A stretch of 19,695 nucleotides of DNA from JBBDWJ01 sp040902925 (lineage in GTDB: Bacteria; Acidobacteriota; Terriglobia; Bryobacterales; UBA6623): assembly GCA_040902925.1 (NCBI GenBank), contig JBBDWJ010000226.1, forward strand, positions 1-19,695. The letters are read 5' to 3'. Both the position numbers and the translations under genes were made by a program. The notes under the pieces are model-generated. The model had not been told where the DNA came from and ran no database searches. It saw nothing but the letters and a program-made list of their open reading frames with translations. This document shows, piece by piece, positions 1 to 7,760 of the stretch (its first letter is position 1; each line of letters begins with the position of its first letter).

Positions 1-689
1 GCTACCAGACGGTTCTCACGCCCGATAGCATCGCGAGCGTGTTCGGAGTTCGGAGGGCCGCCGAACTCGGTTCCGCGCAGACGCTGCCGTTGCCGACGAT
101 TCTTGTCGACGTGACGGTGCGGATCATCGACAGCGCCGGCCGCTATCATTTCGCGCCGCTGATCTTTGTGAGCTTCGGCCAGGTCAACCTGGTGGTGCCG
201 CCGGAGGCCGCGCTGGGGCCGGCCGAGGTAGTGATCACCGATGGCCAAAACATCTCGCGCGGTGAGATTGTACTCGAAGCTGTGGCTCCGGCTTTGTTTG
301 CAGCCGACCTCAGCGGCGAAGGCCCTCCGCCAGGAGTGCTGATTACGGTGATCGACGGCTCCTCGCGAACGGATGGATTTGTTCTTTGCGGCGGCGGAGT
401 CGATACCTGCGATAGCCTGCCGCTCGACCCGTTTGCCATGCCAGGCGAAGTGTATATCGGGCTGTTCGGCACGGGGCTGCGCGGTCATGGCGGCCTTTCG
501 AATGTGACCGCGACCATAGGCGGCGAGGAAGTGCCCGTTTCGTTCGCAGGCCCGCAGGGCGAGTTTGCCGGGCTCGATCAGGTCAACCTGGGGCCACTTC
601 CACGCGCGCTGGCTGGGCGCGGCGAGGTTGAGATCGTGATCTCGGTGAGCGGGAAGAGGAGCAATCCGGTCACGGTGGTCCTCGAATAG
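1..689 (+). CDS. TIGR03437-domain protein, 3' part only (5' end outside window)
   Basis: This is the C-terminal part of a larger protein. The frame is open from the window edge (complete codons begin at base 3) and ends with TAG at 687-689, so the GTG at 39 is probably not the true start. The translation shows the hallmarks of the Solibacter C-terminal domain TIGR03437: a 'LTPDSIASVFGV' opening, 'LPLPTILVDVTVRIIDSAG', then 'PLIFVSFGQVNLVVPPEAALGPAEVVI', and a second half with 'GEVYIGLFGTGLRG', 'GGEEVPVSFAGPQGEFAGLDQVNLGPLP' and 'SNPVTVVLE'. In this lineage the domain sits at the end of many exported proteins of unknown function, after varied N-terminal domains, so the function of the missing part cannot be read here. 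The second copy at 16323-17735 confirms the family. Confidence 0.88.
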   Translation, partial: YQTVLTPDSIASVFGVRRAAELGSAQTLPLPTILVDVTVRIIDSAGRYHFAPLIFVSFGQVNLVVPPEAALGPAEVVITDGQNISRGEIVLEAVAPALFAADLSGEGPPPGVLITVIDGSSRTDGFVLCGGGVDTCDSLPLDPFAMPGEVYIGLFGTGLRGHGGLSNVTATIGGEEVPVSFAGPQGEFAGLDQVNLGPLPRALAGRGEVEIVISVSGKRSNPVTVVLE

Positions 690-777
690 CGCGAGAGATG
701 CGGCATAGTCAACTCCGCGGCGCAACTTTTTTAACCGCCGAACGCATCCAATCACACGCTCTCCGTGAACGCCGCAA

Positions 778-809
778 CGCGCAAATCGCAGTTCAAGTTT
801 TTTTGCGCG
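778..809. repeat. 8-bp inverted repeat after the TIGR03437 gene
   Basis: CGCGCAAA (778-785) is matched perfectly by TTTGCGCG (802-809) across a 16-base loop, in the 183-base gap 690-872. A T-rich stretch (811-822) follows, so it could act as a terminator for the upstream gene, though the loop is long and the T-run is interrupted. The surrounding sequence, ending near 820-838 with a 'cttcggcgtctctgtgg' string, resembles the degraded intergenic repeats common in this group. That resemblance is from memory only. Confidence 0.35.
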
Positions 810-872
810 AAGTTACTTTTCTTCGGCGTCTCTGTGGTGCTATGCTTCAGACTTTTGCGAGGAGTTGTCTGA

Positions 873-1478
873 ATGAATCTAGAGTCCCGTCTGCAGCAAG
901 CGATCGATCGCTGGAACCTGCTGGAGAGCCCTTTTTATCAAGCCTGGAGCGCGGGCACGCTGCCGCTGGAGGCGCTGCGAACTTACGCCAGTGAGTACGG
1001 TGCGTTCATCTCGCTCGTGCCGAAGGGCTGGGAAAGCCACAACGATACGGTCATCGCCGACGAAGAGCGCGCCCACGTCGCGTTGTGGCGGAGATTTGCG
1101 GCGGCTTTGGACACCGGCATCAGCGCGCCGCGTCTGCCCGCTGTGGAAACGTTGGTCAAGACAGCCGATCGGTTGTTTTCCGCAAAGGCGTCCGCGCTGG
1201 GGGCGTTGTATGCTTTCGAAGCGCAGCAGCCGGCCGCGGCCAAGTCGAAGCTCGAAGGGCTTCGTGCGCACTACCAGCTCCCCGAGGCCGCCGAGGCCTA
1301 CTTCATCATTCACGCCGACGACGATTCCGAACCGAAGCTGTTGCTCGAGCGCATGCAGCAGCTTCCCCGCCAGGATCGCGAGCGGGCCGTCGAGGCGTGT
1401 CGTGAGATGTGCGAGGCGCTGCGCGAGGCGCTCGACGGTTTGGCCGCGATGTGTTCCCAGCCTGCTGTTGTCCACTAG
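873..1478 (+). CDS. TenA/PqqC/CADD-like haem-oxygenase-fold protein
   Basis: A 201-aa soluble all-helical protein. ATG 873 follows an AGGAG at 860-864. The N-terminus (LLESPFYQAWSAGTLPLEALRTYASEYGAF), the segment EERAHVALWRRFAAAL (residues 64-79) and GALYAFEAQQPAAAKSKLEGLRAHY (110-134) match the haem-oxygenase-like di-iron oxidase family that includes Chlamydia CADD and PqqC. Family members bind metal through Glu/His on several helices. Visible candidates are E65-x-x-H68, E116, H147 and D151, but the position of the expected last His (D-x-x-H) is Pro154, so the metal site may be incomplete. CADD-type proteins make p-aminobenzoate by self-sacrifice, while TenA salvages thiamine pyrimidines. 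The thiD gene 223 bases downstream would suit the second role, but the sequence looks closer to CADD. Exact function is undetermined. Confidence 0.75.
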   Translation: MNLESRLQQAIDRWNLLESPFYQAWSAGTLPLEALRTYASEYGAFISLVPKGWESHNDTVIADEERAHVALWRRFAAALDTGISAPRLPAVETLVKTADRLFSAKASALGALYAFEAQQPAAAKSKLEGLRAHYQLPEAAEAYFIIHADDDSEPKLLLERMQQLPRQDRERAVEACREMCEALREALDGLAAMCSQPAVVH

Positions 1479-1532
1479 CCGGCGGCGCCGCGGTCACTCT
1501 CGAGACTTCAGTTGTGTGGTCTCTGGCCTGCC

Positions 1533-1560
1533 TGGGGGTTGGCAGTCTGCTGCCGCCCCC
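1533..1560 (+). other. Strong GC hairpin between the TenA/CADD-like gene and thiD
   Basis: GGGGG (1534-1538) pairs with CCCCC (1556-1560), and inside it GGCAG (1541-1545) pairs with CTGCC (1550-1554) around a TCTG loop. A run of A, not T, follows, so this is not a classical rho-independent terminator on the + strand. It could be an RNA-processing or attenuation structure in the 223-base gap. I saw no TPP-riboswitch signature (CUGAGA ... ) before thiD. Confidence 0.35.
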
Positions 1561-1701
1561 AAAACTTACCGCGGCAGCCATTTTCAGCATCCTGTTACAA
1601 GACACGCATTCTGGTGTTGTACATCAGCCGCGGCGTAGCAGGTCTTCGCCGCGTCCTTGCCGCGTTTCCTCCGCGAAGCGGTGTCACGCAATAATGAAAC
1701 G

Positions 1702-2487
1702 ATGACGCCCACGGCCCTTACGATTGCCGGTTCCGATCCGTCGGGCGGCGCCGGCATCCAGGCCGACCTCAAGACGTTTCATCAATTCGGCGTCTACGGC
1801 ATGAGCGTCGTCGCGCTGCTGACGGTGCAGAACACCACGCGCGTCAGCTCGGTCGACCCGCTCGATCCGGCTTACGTCGAGCAGCAACTCGATGCCGTGC
1901 TCGAAGACATTCCGCCGTTAGCCGCGAAAACTGGCGCGTTGGGAAATTCCGGGATCATCGAAGTCGTCGCGCGCCGCGCCGCCCGCTTCGCGTTTCCACT
2001 GGTCGTCGATCCGGTGATGATCAGCAAGCACGGCGCCGCCCTCATTGCGGACGAGGCTCGCCTGACGCTGGTGCAAAAGCTACTGCCCGTAGCGTTCCTG
2101 GTCACGCCTAATCTTCATGAGGCGGCGGCGCTAGCCGGAATCGAGGTCAGCGGCATCCGGTCCATGGAAGAGGCGGCGAAACGAATCGCGGGCCTTGGAG
2201 CGAAAGCCGTGTTGGTCAAGGGAGGCCACCTCACCGCCGACGCGACCGACATTCTCCATTACGAAGGCCGTAGCGAGCATTTCCCGGCGCGCCGTCTGGA
2301 AACACGCCACACTCACGGCACCGGCTGTACCTACTCGGCGGCGATTACGGCTCAACTCGCGAAGGGGTATGGGTTGATTGAGGCGGTAGCGAGCGCCAAG
2401 CGCTACATCACGAACGCGATCGCCAGCGCTCCCGGCCTGGGGCGCGGATGCGGACCGGTGAATCACCACGCGGACGCCGGCAGCTAG
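1702..2487 (+). CDS. thiD: Hydroxymethylpyrimidine/phosphomethylpyrimidine kinase
   Basis: A 261-aa ThiD of the ribokinase superfamily. It phosphorylates 4-amino-5-hydroxymethyl-2-methylpyrimidine twice to give HMP-PP for thiamine synthesis or salvage in the cytoplasm. Start ATG 1702 is chosen because the protein then opens with the family's 'ALTIAGSDPSGGAGIQADLKTF', where the GGAG loop binds HMP. An in-frame ATG at 1657 would add 15 non-conserved residues. Other family marks are VQNTT (42-46), DPVMISKHG (103-111), TPNLHEAAAL (135-144), VLVKGGH (170-176) and the HGTGCTYSAA anion-hole motif with catalytic-type Cys209, ending GCGPVNH. Length matches the family. No thiE or thiC is adjacent. It lies downstream of the TenA/CADD-like gene but far enough to have its own promoter. 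Confidence 0.95.
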   Translation: MTPTALTIAGSDPSGGAGIQADLKTFHQFGVYGMSVVALLTVQNTTRVSSVDPLDPAYVEQQLDAVLEDIPPLAAKTGALGNSGIIEVVARRAARFAFPLVVDPVMISKHGAALIADEARLTLVQKLLPVAFLVTPNLHEAAALAGIEVSGIRSMEEAAKRIAGLGAKAVLVKGGHLTADATDILHYEGRSEHFPARRLETRHTHGTGCTYSAAITAQLAKGYGLIEAVASAKRYITNAIASAPGLGRGCGPVNHHADAGS

Positions 2488-2540
2488 CCGCCGTGCCAAC
2501 GAAGCAACCCCTCAGGACGAAGGAACGTCTGAATCGCCTG

Positions 2541-2972
2541 CTAATCCGCCAAAGGGTTGCGCCACTTCAGTTCGTCGAAGCGAGCAAAGTCGCCGTCCGT
2601 TGAGTACAGCATCAATCCGTGTTCTATGGCGAGCGCAGCCAGGTGGGCATCGGGGACAAGATTACCGTGGGCGTGCGCCTTGAGCAGCAGCTTCCCCAGG
2701 ATCTCGCGGTGACTTGAGCCAGGTGCTGGGATCCAAACTGGCGGCAAATCGAGCCATTCCTCGATCGTCCCCCAGGCCGCGGTAAGAGAAAGCGGCCGCG
2801 CGAAGATCCGCGGGTTGGTCACCACGCGCAAAAAGCCGAGCAGGCTCGGCCAAGGCATTCCGATCGCCACGCTGCTATTGAGCTGCGAGTCGAGCCAGCG
2901 ACGAGCCTCGCGATGCTGCGGCAGTTCCGAAACCTTGGCGTAAACCAATAGGTTCGCGTCTACCAGGATCAC
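2541..2972 (-). CDS. vapC: VapC-type PIN-domain ribonuclease toxin
   Basis: A 143-aa PIN-domain protein of the TA-toxin subfamily typified by the M. tuberculosis PIN family (TIGR00028). Such toxins are Mg-dependent RNases that cleave tRNA or rRNA and are neutralised by VapB. It opens MILVDANLLVYA with the first acidic metal ligand Asp5, has the subfamily motif PWPSLLGFLRVVTNPRIF, then VPDAHLAALAIEHGLMLYSTDGDFARF carrying the central and C-terminal aspartates. The acidic residue often seen before the 'FLR' motif is Gly here, as I recall also occurs in this subfamily. It starts with GTG (2970-2972) and overlaps the vapB stop by four bases (GTGA), so translation is coupled. It ends 54 bases from thiD in a convergent arrangement. 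Confidence 0.92.
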   Translation of the reverse strand: MILVDANLLVYAKVSELPQHREARRWLDSQLNSSVAIGMPWPSLLGFLRVVTNPRIFARPLSLTAAWGTIEEWLDLPPVWIPAPGSSHREILGKLLLKAHAHGNLVPDAHLAALAIEHGLMLYSTDGDFARFDELKWRNPLAD

Positions 2973-3220
2973 TTGTAGCTCTCACCCTCTACAACGGCCA
3001 AGACTTCGGCAGTGTTGTCGAGGTTGTTCACGAAGCACCGGCCTAAGGAGACGGGTTTCGTTTGAAAGCGTCTCTTTGTTTCCTTGGGGCCGCTTTGCAT
3101 GACCGCAAGGCCGGCCCGAAGGGCCTCGTTAATCAACTCTTTGAGGGCGGTCTTGCGCGACTCGCGCAGCCGGCGAATTTGGGCTGCAACATCGTCGTCT
3201 AACGTGAGCGTAGTCCGCAT
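2969..3220 (-). CDS. vapB: VapB-type ribbon-helix-helix antitoxin
   Basis: An 83-aa antitoxin. The N-terminus MRTTLTLDDDVAAQIRRLRESRKTALKELINEALRAGL is a classic ribbon-helix-helix DNA-binding domain (beta strand, then two helices), and the C-terminal tail (residues ~50-83) would wrap the VapC active site. Antitoxins of this type bind the toxin and repress their own operon. The stop TGA overlaps the vapC GTG. The ATG lies directly after the promoter/operator repeats at 3221-3257, with no Shine-Dalgarno between, suggesting a leaderless or nearly leaderless mRNA. The upstream region is unusually AT-rich for this window. Confidence 0.92.
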   Translation of the reverse strand: MRTTLTLDDDVAAQIRRLRESRKTALKELINEALRAGLAVMQSGPKETKRRFQTKPVSLGRCFVNNLDNTAEVLAVVEGESYK

Positions 3221-3257
3221 ACATCAAAACATAATATATTTGATGTCTTGATGTCAA
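3221..3257 (-). promoter_or_regulatory. vapBC promoter and autoregulatory operator
   Basis: Read on the - strand there is a perfect -35 TTGACA (3257-3252) with TATGTT (3233-3228) 18 bases on, or TATTAT (3236-3231) 15 bases on. The same stretch holds a perfect inverted repeat ACATCAAA (3221-3228) / TTTGATGT (3239-3246), and TTGATGTC occurs twice head-to-tail (3240-3247, 3248-3255). So at least three half-sites overlap both promoter elements, as expected for RHH autorepression. Transcription would begin within a few bases of the vapB ATG. Confidence 0.7.
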
Positions 3258-3372
3258 AACCCCGCGTGGCTCCTCTAAGCGTTGGTCCTCGCTGAGCCGT
3301 GGCGTATCGCCCGAGTCTGGATGCCGCCGCTGATTCAACGCAACCGGGCTGTAGCTCAAATCGAGTATCCTC

Positions 3373-3387
3373 AGAGGCTATGCCTCT
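3373..3387 (+). promoter_or_regulatory. Hairpin spanning the start codon of the phosphodiesterase gene
   Basis: AGAGGC-TAT-GCCTCT is a perfect 6-bp inverted repeat whose loop and right arm hold ATG 3380. The left arm contains AGAGG (3373-3377), the only purine-rich ribosome-binding candidate, only two bases from the ATG. If it folds in mRNA it would hide both the binding site and the start. Confidence 0.35.
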
Positions 3388-4753
3388 CCAGAACCGTTTT
3401 CGTTCAGTCGTTCCGGGCGCGCTGCTGGCCCTTTTCATCTCGATCTGGCCGGTCCAAAGCAAAGCCGCCAAGCACGTCATTCTGGTGTCGATCGACGGCT
3501 TTGCCGCCTACCACCTCTATAACCAGGAACTCGAGCTGCCCAACATCCGGCGGCTGATCAACGAGGGCGTCTGGGCGGCCAGCAGCGAGACCGTCTTCCC
3601 GAGCGTGACGCATCCGTCGCACACGACGATCGTCACCGGCGTACCGCCGCGCATCCACGGCGTGTTGAGCAACGGTCTGTTCAATCGCGAGACGGGGGAG
3701 CGCTTCCACCCCACCAACAAATCGCGAATGGACATCGTCAAGGTTCCGACTCTGTTCGACGCCGCGAAGAAGAAGGGCCTCGCCACGGCGGCGTTCTTTT
3801 GGCCCGAGACCAAAGACGACCCCGCGGTGGACTTCAACATTCCGGAAGTGTTCACGCCGGAGCGCAAGGGCGACATCAGCGCCGTCGATCCGAAAATCAT
3901 CGCCGAGTTGCAGAAGGCCGGCGTTCCGATCGACCTCTATTTCCGCTGGTATGGCAGCCCGCGCCAAGCCGCTGGCGACGCCATCCTGGCTGAGGCGGCG
4001 GGCTATGCGATCCGCACTTACAAGCCGGGGCTGCTCGGGATTCATATCCTGGTCACCGACGAGGCGCAGCACGAGCACGGCCCGCATCACTACATCGCGC
4101 AAGCGGCGCTAACCCAAGCCGACTATTGCGTGGGGTTGCTGCGCGAGGCCGTCGAGCAAGCCGGCATCGCCGCCGAGACCACATTCATCGTGACCGCCGA
4201 TCACGGCTTCCACAGCGTCTATCATCAGCTCAACATCAGGCCCGCGTTCGAGAAGGCGGGATTGCTCGACCGTATCGAGCTGCGCGGCGGCGGCTGGACG
4301 ATGAGAGTCATCCTGAAAGACAACTTCGACCGCAAGGCGGACCTGCCGAAACTCGAGAAAGTTTTCACGGAGCTGCGGGCCATGCCGAACATTGCGCGCA
4401 TCGTTTCACCCGACGAGTTTCATTCGCTAGGCCAGCCGCGGTTCGAGGAAAGCCCGTACTCGTTTGGCCACTACATGATCCTTCCCGATATCGACACCTT
4501 TTTGGTCGCCGACGCCAAAGACCCTTCGATGGAGCGCAAGCTCCGTGAAACGCCGTCCCACGGCCACGGCTATCTGCCGCAGCACCCGCGCATGTATCCG
4601 TCACTGGTGCTCGCTGGTAGCGGAATCAAGAAGGGCGAGATCATCGGCCACGTGAAGCAGGAGGATATCGCGCCCACGGTTGCGCGCTTGCTGGGGTTGG
4701 AGATGAGCAATGTGAGCGGCCGCGTGCTAGAAGAGGCGCTAACAGGAAAATAG
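3380..4753 (+). CDS. Exported type I nucleotide pyrophosphatase/phosphodiesterase (alkaline phosphatase superfamily)
   Basis: A 457-aa protein with a signal peptide (MPLQNRFRSVVPGALLALFISIWPVQSKA), which is why ATG 3380 is preferred over the in-frame GTG at 3299. It belongs to the PF01663 NPP family, two-zinc enzymes that hydrolyse phosphodiester or pyrophosphate bonds. All metal and catalytic positions are visible: Asp39 (VSIDGF), nucleophile Thr77 (FPSVTHPSHTTIVTG), Asp227 and His231 (TDEAQHEHGP), Asp274-His275 (TADHGF), and a late His in SHGHGYLPQHP (394-396). It should act in the periplasm or outside the cell, releasing phosphate or nucleosides; the substrate cannot be read from sequence. 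It is a single gene, divergent from vapBC and convergent with the M16 peptidase gene. Confidence 0.92.
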   Translation: MPLQNRFRSVVPGALLALFISIWPVQSKAAKHVILVSIDGFAAYHLYNQELELPNIRRLINEGVWAASSETVFPSVTHPSHTTIVTGVPPRIHGVLSNGLFNRETGERFHPTNKSRMDIVKVPTLFDAAKKKGLATAAFFWPETKDDPAVDFNIPEVFTPERKGDISAVDPKIIAELQKAGVPIDLYFRWYGSPRQAAGDAILAEAAGYAIRTYKPGLLGIHILVTDEAQHEHGPHHYIAQAALTQADYCVGLLREAVEQAGIAAETTFIVTADHGFHSVYHQLNIRPAFEKAGLLDRIELRGGGWTMRVILKDNFDRKADLPKLEKVFTELRAMPNIARIVSPDEFHSLGQPRFEESPYSFGHYMILPDIDTFLVADAKDPSMERKLRETPSHGHGYLPQHPRMYPSLVLAGSGIKKGEIIGHVKQEDIAPTVARLLGLEMSNVSGRVLEEALTGK

Positions 4754-4837
4754 CCGCGCCGGCCGGGGAAGGGCGGCAGGATTTCGTTTGTTACGCAAGC
4801 CCCTTGGGTGGAAGGGCCGGCGCGGCGACGCCGGCCC
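4754..4837. terminator. Bidirectional GC hairpin region between convergent genes
   Basis: Two overlapping perfect stems are present. GGGCCGGCG (4814-4822) pairs with CGCCGGCCC (4829-4837) around a 6-base loop. Alternatively CCGCGCCGGCC (4754-4764), starting just after the stop codon, pairs with GGCCGGCGCGG (4815-4825). They share an arm, so only one can form at a time. There is no good T-run, so termination is plausible by position, between two gene ends, but not proven. Confidence 0.5.
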
Positions 4838-4846
4838 CCATCTCAA

Positions 4847-7651
4847 TCAGTTCAGAATCTTGCCATCGGGGCTAAGCCGGTGGATCTCTCCTAAGCCCAG
4901 CTCATCGATCCCCTTCTGAATTTTGGCCTGATCACCGACCACGATCCATACCATGTGGTCGGGCTGCACGATTTTCTTCGCGGCTTCGGCAATCTTAGCG
5001 AGGTCAAGCGCGTTGACCCGATCCGCGTAAGTCTCGTAGTGGTCCTCGGGCAGACCGAAGACGGTGATCTCCTGGAGCGCGCTCGCCACGGCCCGCTTGG
5101 TTTCGAACCGCCCGGGCAGTCGTAGCGTCTGGCTCTTCTGAGCCTTATCGAGCTCCTCCGCCGTGGGCGGATTGTCTTTGAGAATGCCGCGCATCTCCTT
5201 CTCCATCTCAACCATGGACTCTTTGGTCTTGTCGCTCTGCACCGGAGCGTAGGCGAAGAAGATCCGCTGCCCCTTCGCGTCCATGAGCATGCTGCGCGCG
5301 CCGTAGGACCAATGCTTGTCCTCACGCAGATTCATGTTGATGCGCGACGTGAACGCCCCGCCGAGAATGGTGTTCATCGTCTCGATCGCAATCTCGTCGG
5401 GATTGTTGGTCGGCGGCGCGGGCAGCCCGGCGATAATGATCGACTGCTGGGCGTCGGGCTTATCCACCAGAAACACGGTGCGCTTTTCGGGCATCGGCAC
5501 CGCGGCGAGGTTCTTCGTCGGCGGCTTGCCCGTATCCTTCCAGCTTCCCAGATGTTTTTCGAGTTTGGGAACGATCTCGGCGAGCGTCGTATCGCCGACG
5601 ACGACGAGCGTGGAGTTGGACGGCTGGAACCAGGTGCTGTGGAATTTCGCGAGGTCCTCGCGCGTCATCTTCGAAACGGCGTCTTCGGTGCCGCTGCCGG
5701 TCAGCGGGTTGCCGTAAGCGTGTTTGTCGCCGAACACCAGCGCCGGCAGCAAACGCAGCGCGAGCCCAATAGGCTGCGCTTTCTCCTGGCCGATACGGGC
5801 CATCCGCTGCTTCTGCTGGCGCTCGAAATCCGCCTTGGGGAAGGTTGGATTCTGAATCACGTCGGCGAAAATCTCGATCGACTCGTCCAGGTTCTCCTTG
5901 AGGGCCGAAAGACTGACGCCGGAAGTGTCGAGGCTCGAACCGGTCGAAAGATTCGCTCCGAGCTTGTCGAGCGCCTCGCTGATTTCCAGCGACGAGCGGG
6001 TCTTGGTGCCCTCGTCGACCATTTCCATCGCCAGGCTTGCCGTACCGGGCGCGGCAAACTGATCGGCGGCGTAGCCCGAATCGACGATCAAGCCGAAATC
6101 GACCAGCGGGATCTCGTGGCGTTCGGACAAAACCACCTTCAAGCCGTTCGACAGCGTGGCTTTTTGCGTATCGGGAAGATCCAGGTCCGGAAACGAGCTG
6201 ACCTCGGGAAGATGATCGCGCTCCACGCCCTTGTCGCGATTGGTGTAGCTCGGGAACGGCTGCACCTCGAGAATGTAGACGCCGTCGGAGAGCCATTTTT
6301 GAGCAGCGCCCTGGACATCTTTGGCGGTCGCGCTAGCCACGCGGTCGAGGCTCGTCTTGTAGAAATCGGGCTGGCCCATGAACACTTCGCCCTGGATCAG
6401 AATGTCGGATTTTCCGCCAAAGCCGCCGATCCGCTCAATGCCGCGCAGGAAGCGCGCGCGGTGCTGCGTTTTGGCGCGTTCGAGTTCCTCGGCCGTGGGA
6501 CCATCCTTGAGGAACGCCTCCAACTCCTCCTGAATCGCGGCCTCGATCGGCTTCAGATCACCGCCCGGATGCGCTGTGGCGCGGATGTGCACCTGCCCCG
6601 CGATCTCGCGCGGATAGATATACGCGCTAACGTCGGTGGCGATCTGGTCCTCGTAGACCAAACGCTTGTAGAGCCGCGAATTCTTTCCCTGCGACAGCAC
6701 ATCGGTCGCCAGGTCGAGGTGAGCGATGCCCATCGAGCCATACTCGGGGACATTCCAGACCATGTACGTCCGCGCTTGCGGCACGCGATCCTGCATCGTC
6801 TGGCGATGCTCGCCCGTGCGTTTGGAGATCCAACTCTGGTGGTGCGCTACCGGCGGCCCCGACGGGATATCGCCAAAATACTTCTCGACCTTCGCTTTGG
6901 CGGTTTCGGCGTCAATGTCGCCGGCGATGCAGACCACAGCGTTGGCCGCTCCGTAGTAGTCGCGGAACCACTGCTGCACGTCGTCAAGCGAGGCGGCGTT
7001 GAGATCCGCCATCGAGCCGATCACGGTCCACGAGTAGGGATGCCCCTTGGGGAACGTGTTCTCGGTGATCATCTCGTAGGTCTTGCCGTAGGGCTGGTTT
7101 TCGCCCTGCCGCTTTTCGTTCTGCACCACGCCGCGCTGCTCGTCGAGCTTGGCCTGGTCGATCGCGCCGAGCAGGTGCCCCATGCGGTCCGATTCCATGA
7201 ACAGCGCCAGGTCGACCGCCGTCGCCGGCACGTTCTGGAAATAATTGGTGCGGTCTTCGTTGGTGGTGCCGTTGATGTCGGTGACGCCGACCTTTTCGAG
7301 CGGCTTGAAGTAATCGTAGTTGGCGTTCTCCGAGCCGTTGAACATCAGGTGCTCGAACAGGTGGGCGAAGCCGGTCTTGCCCTGGTTCTCGTTCTTCGAG
7401 CCGACGTGGTACCAGATATTGACGGCCACAATCGGCGCCTTGTGGTCCTCGTGCACGATCAACGTCAAACCGTTGTCGAGCACGAATTTCTGGTAGGGGA
7501 TATCGATTGCTTGTTCCTGCGCCGCGAGCGGCGGGGGGGCGAGAATGCTCATTACACTACAGATTACCAAGCAGGCGGCCAGGGCCGCCGGCGCCCGGAA
7601 CCCGCCGCGGTCAAAAGCCCGGAAAAAGCTCGGTCGAAGGTCAGCAGCCAT
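4847..7651 (-). CDS. Secreted two-domain M16 (pitrilysin/insulinase family) zinc peptidase
   Basis: A 934-aa protein with a signal region (hydrophobic ~20-44, LAAQEQ cleavage area). ATG 7651 has GGAG seven bases upstream. The first M16 domain holds the inverted zinc motif H97-L-F-E100-H101 and a downstream Glu179 (QRGVVQNEKRQ) about the right distance away as third ligand. The second half (from about residue 495, 'KATLSNGLKVVLSERHEIPLVDFGLIVDSG') is a paired M16 domain with no HxxEH, as usual for the non-catalytic half. The two halves form a chamber that degrades peptides. Conserved features include GKTGFAHLFEHLMFNGSEN, GTTNEDRTNYFQNVP and AFTSRINMNLREDKHWSYGARS. It acts outside the cytoplasm. 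A 780-codon open frame antisense to it is a coding shadow. Confidence 0.95.
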   Translation of the reverse strand: MAADLRPSFFRAFDRGGFRAPAALAACLVICSVMSILAPPPLAAQEQAIDIPYQKFVLDNGLTLIVHEDHKAPIVAVNIWYHVGSKNENQGKTGFAHLFEHLMFNGSENANYDYFKPLEKVGVTDINGTTNEDRTNYFQNVPATAVDLALFMESDRMGHLLGAIDQAKLDEQRGVVQNEKRQGENQPYGKTYEMITENTFPKGHPYSWTVIGSMADLNAASLDDVQQWFRDYYGAANAVVCIAGDIDAETAKAKVEKYFGDIPSGPPVAHHQSWISKRTGEHRQTMQDRVPQARTYMVWNVPEYGSMGIAHLDLATDVLSQGKNSRLYKRLVYEDQIATDVSAYIYPREIAGQVHIRATAHPGGDLKPIEAAIQEELEAFLKDGPTAEELERAKTQHRARFLRGIERIGGFGGKSDILIQGEVFMGQPDFYKTSLDRVASATAKDVQGAAQKWLSDGVYILEVQPFPSYTNRDKGVERDHLPEVSSFPDLDLPDTQKATLSNGLKVVLSERHEIPLVDFGLIVDSGYAADQFAAPGTASLAMEMVDEGTKTRSSLEISEALDKLGANLSTGSSLDTSGVSLSALKENLDESIEIFADVIQNPTFPKADFERQQKQRMARIGQEKAQPIGLALRLLPALVFGDKHAYGNPLTGSGTEDAVSKMTREDLAKFHSTWFQPSNSTLVVVGDTTLAEIVPKLEKHLGSWKDTGKPPTKNLAAVPMPEKRTVFLVDKPDAQQSIIIAGLPAPPTNNPDEIAIETMNTILGGAFTSRINMNLREDKHWSYGARSMLMDAKGQRIFFAYAPVQSDKTKESMVEMEKEMRGILKDNPPTAEELDKAQKSQTLRLPGRFETKRAVASALQEITVFGLPEDHYETYADRVNALDLAKIAEAAKKIVQPDHMVWIVVGDQAKIQKGIDELGLGEIHRLSPDGKILN

Positions 7652-7754
7652 TAGGGATCTCCAGTTGGTGGAATAGCACGGCCCGAATGCTCGCCCTCGC
7701 GCGATCGAACGAGGAAAGGGTGGGGCGCCGAACAGGGTCGGGAAGTCTTTGACG

Positions 7755-7760
7755 ATTATA
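7755..7760 (-). promoter_or_regulatory. Candidate -10 element for the M16 peptidase gene
   Basis: A perfect TATAAT on the - strand (plus-strand ATTATA at 7755-7760) lies 104 bases upstream of the start. The -35 partner at 17-18 bases is weak (TGGAAC/GGAACT). The rest of the 238-base gap 7652-7889 shows no gene. Confidence 0.35.

Noticed and set aside
698..994. Small open frame 698-994 on the + strand
   Set aside because: It covers the intergenic repeat and then overlaps the start of the well-supported CADD/TenA-like gene in another frame. No domain.
1479..1701. TPP riboswitch before thiD
   Set aside because: The conserved CUGAGA and ACCUGAUCUGGAUAAUGCC-like elements are absent; only a GC hairpin is present.
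3299..3379. Upstream GTG start for the phosphodiesterase gene
   Set aside because: It adds 27 polar, unconserved residues before what is otherwise a normal signal peptide beginning at ATG 3380.
5312..7654. A 780-codon open frame on the + strand
   Set aside because: It is antisense to the M16 peptidase gene. Its translation is rich in H, R, G and V without any family motif, while the - strand frame has a complete zinc-peptidase signature. It is a GC-driven shadow.
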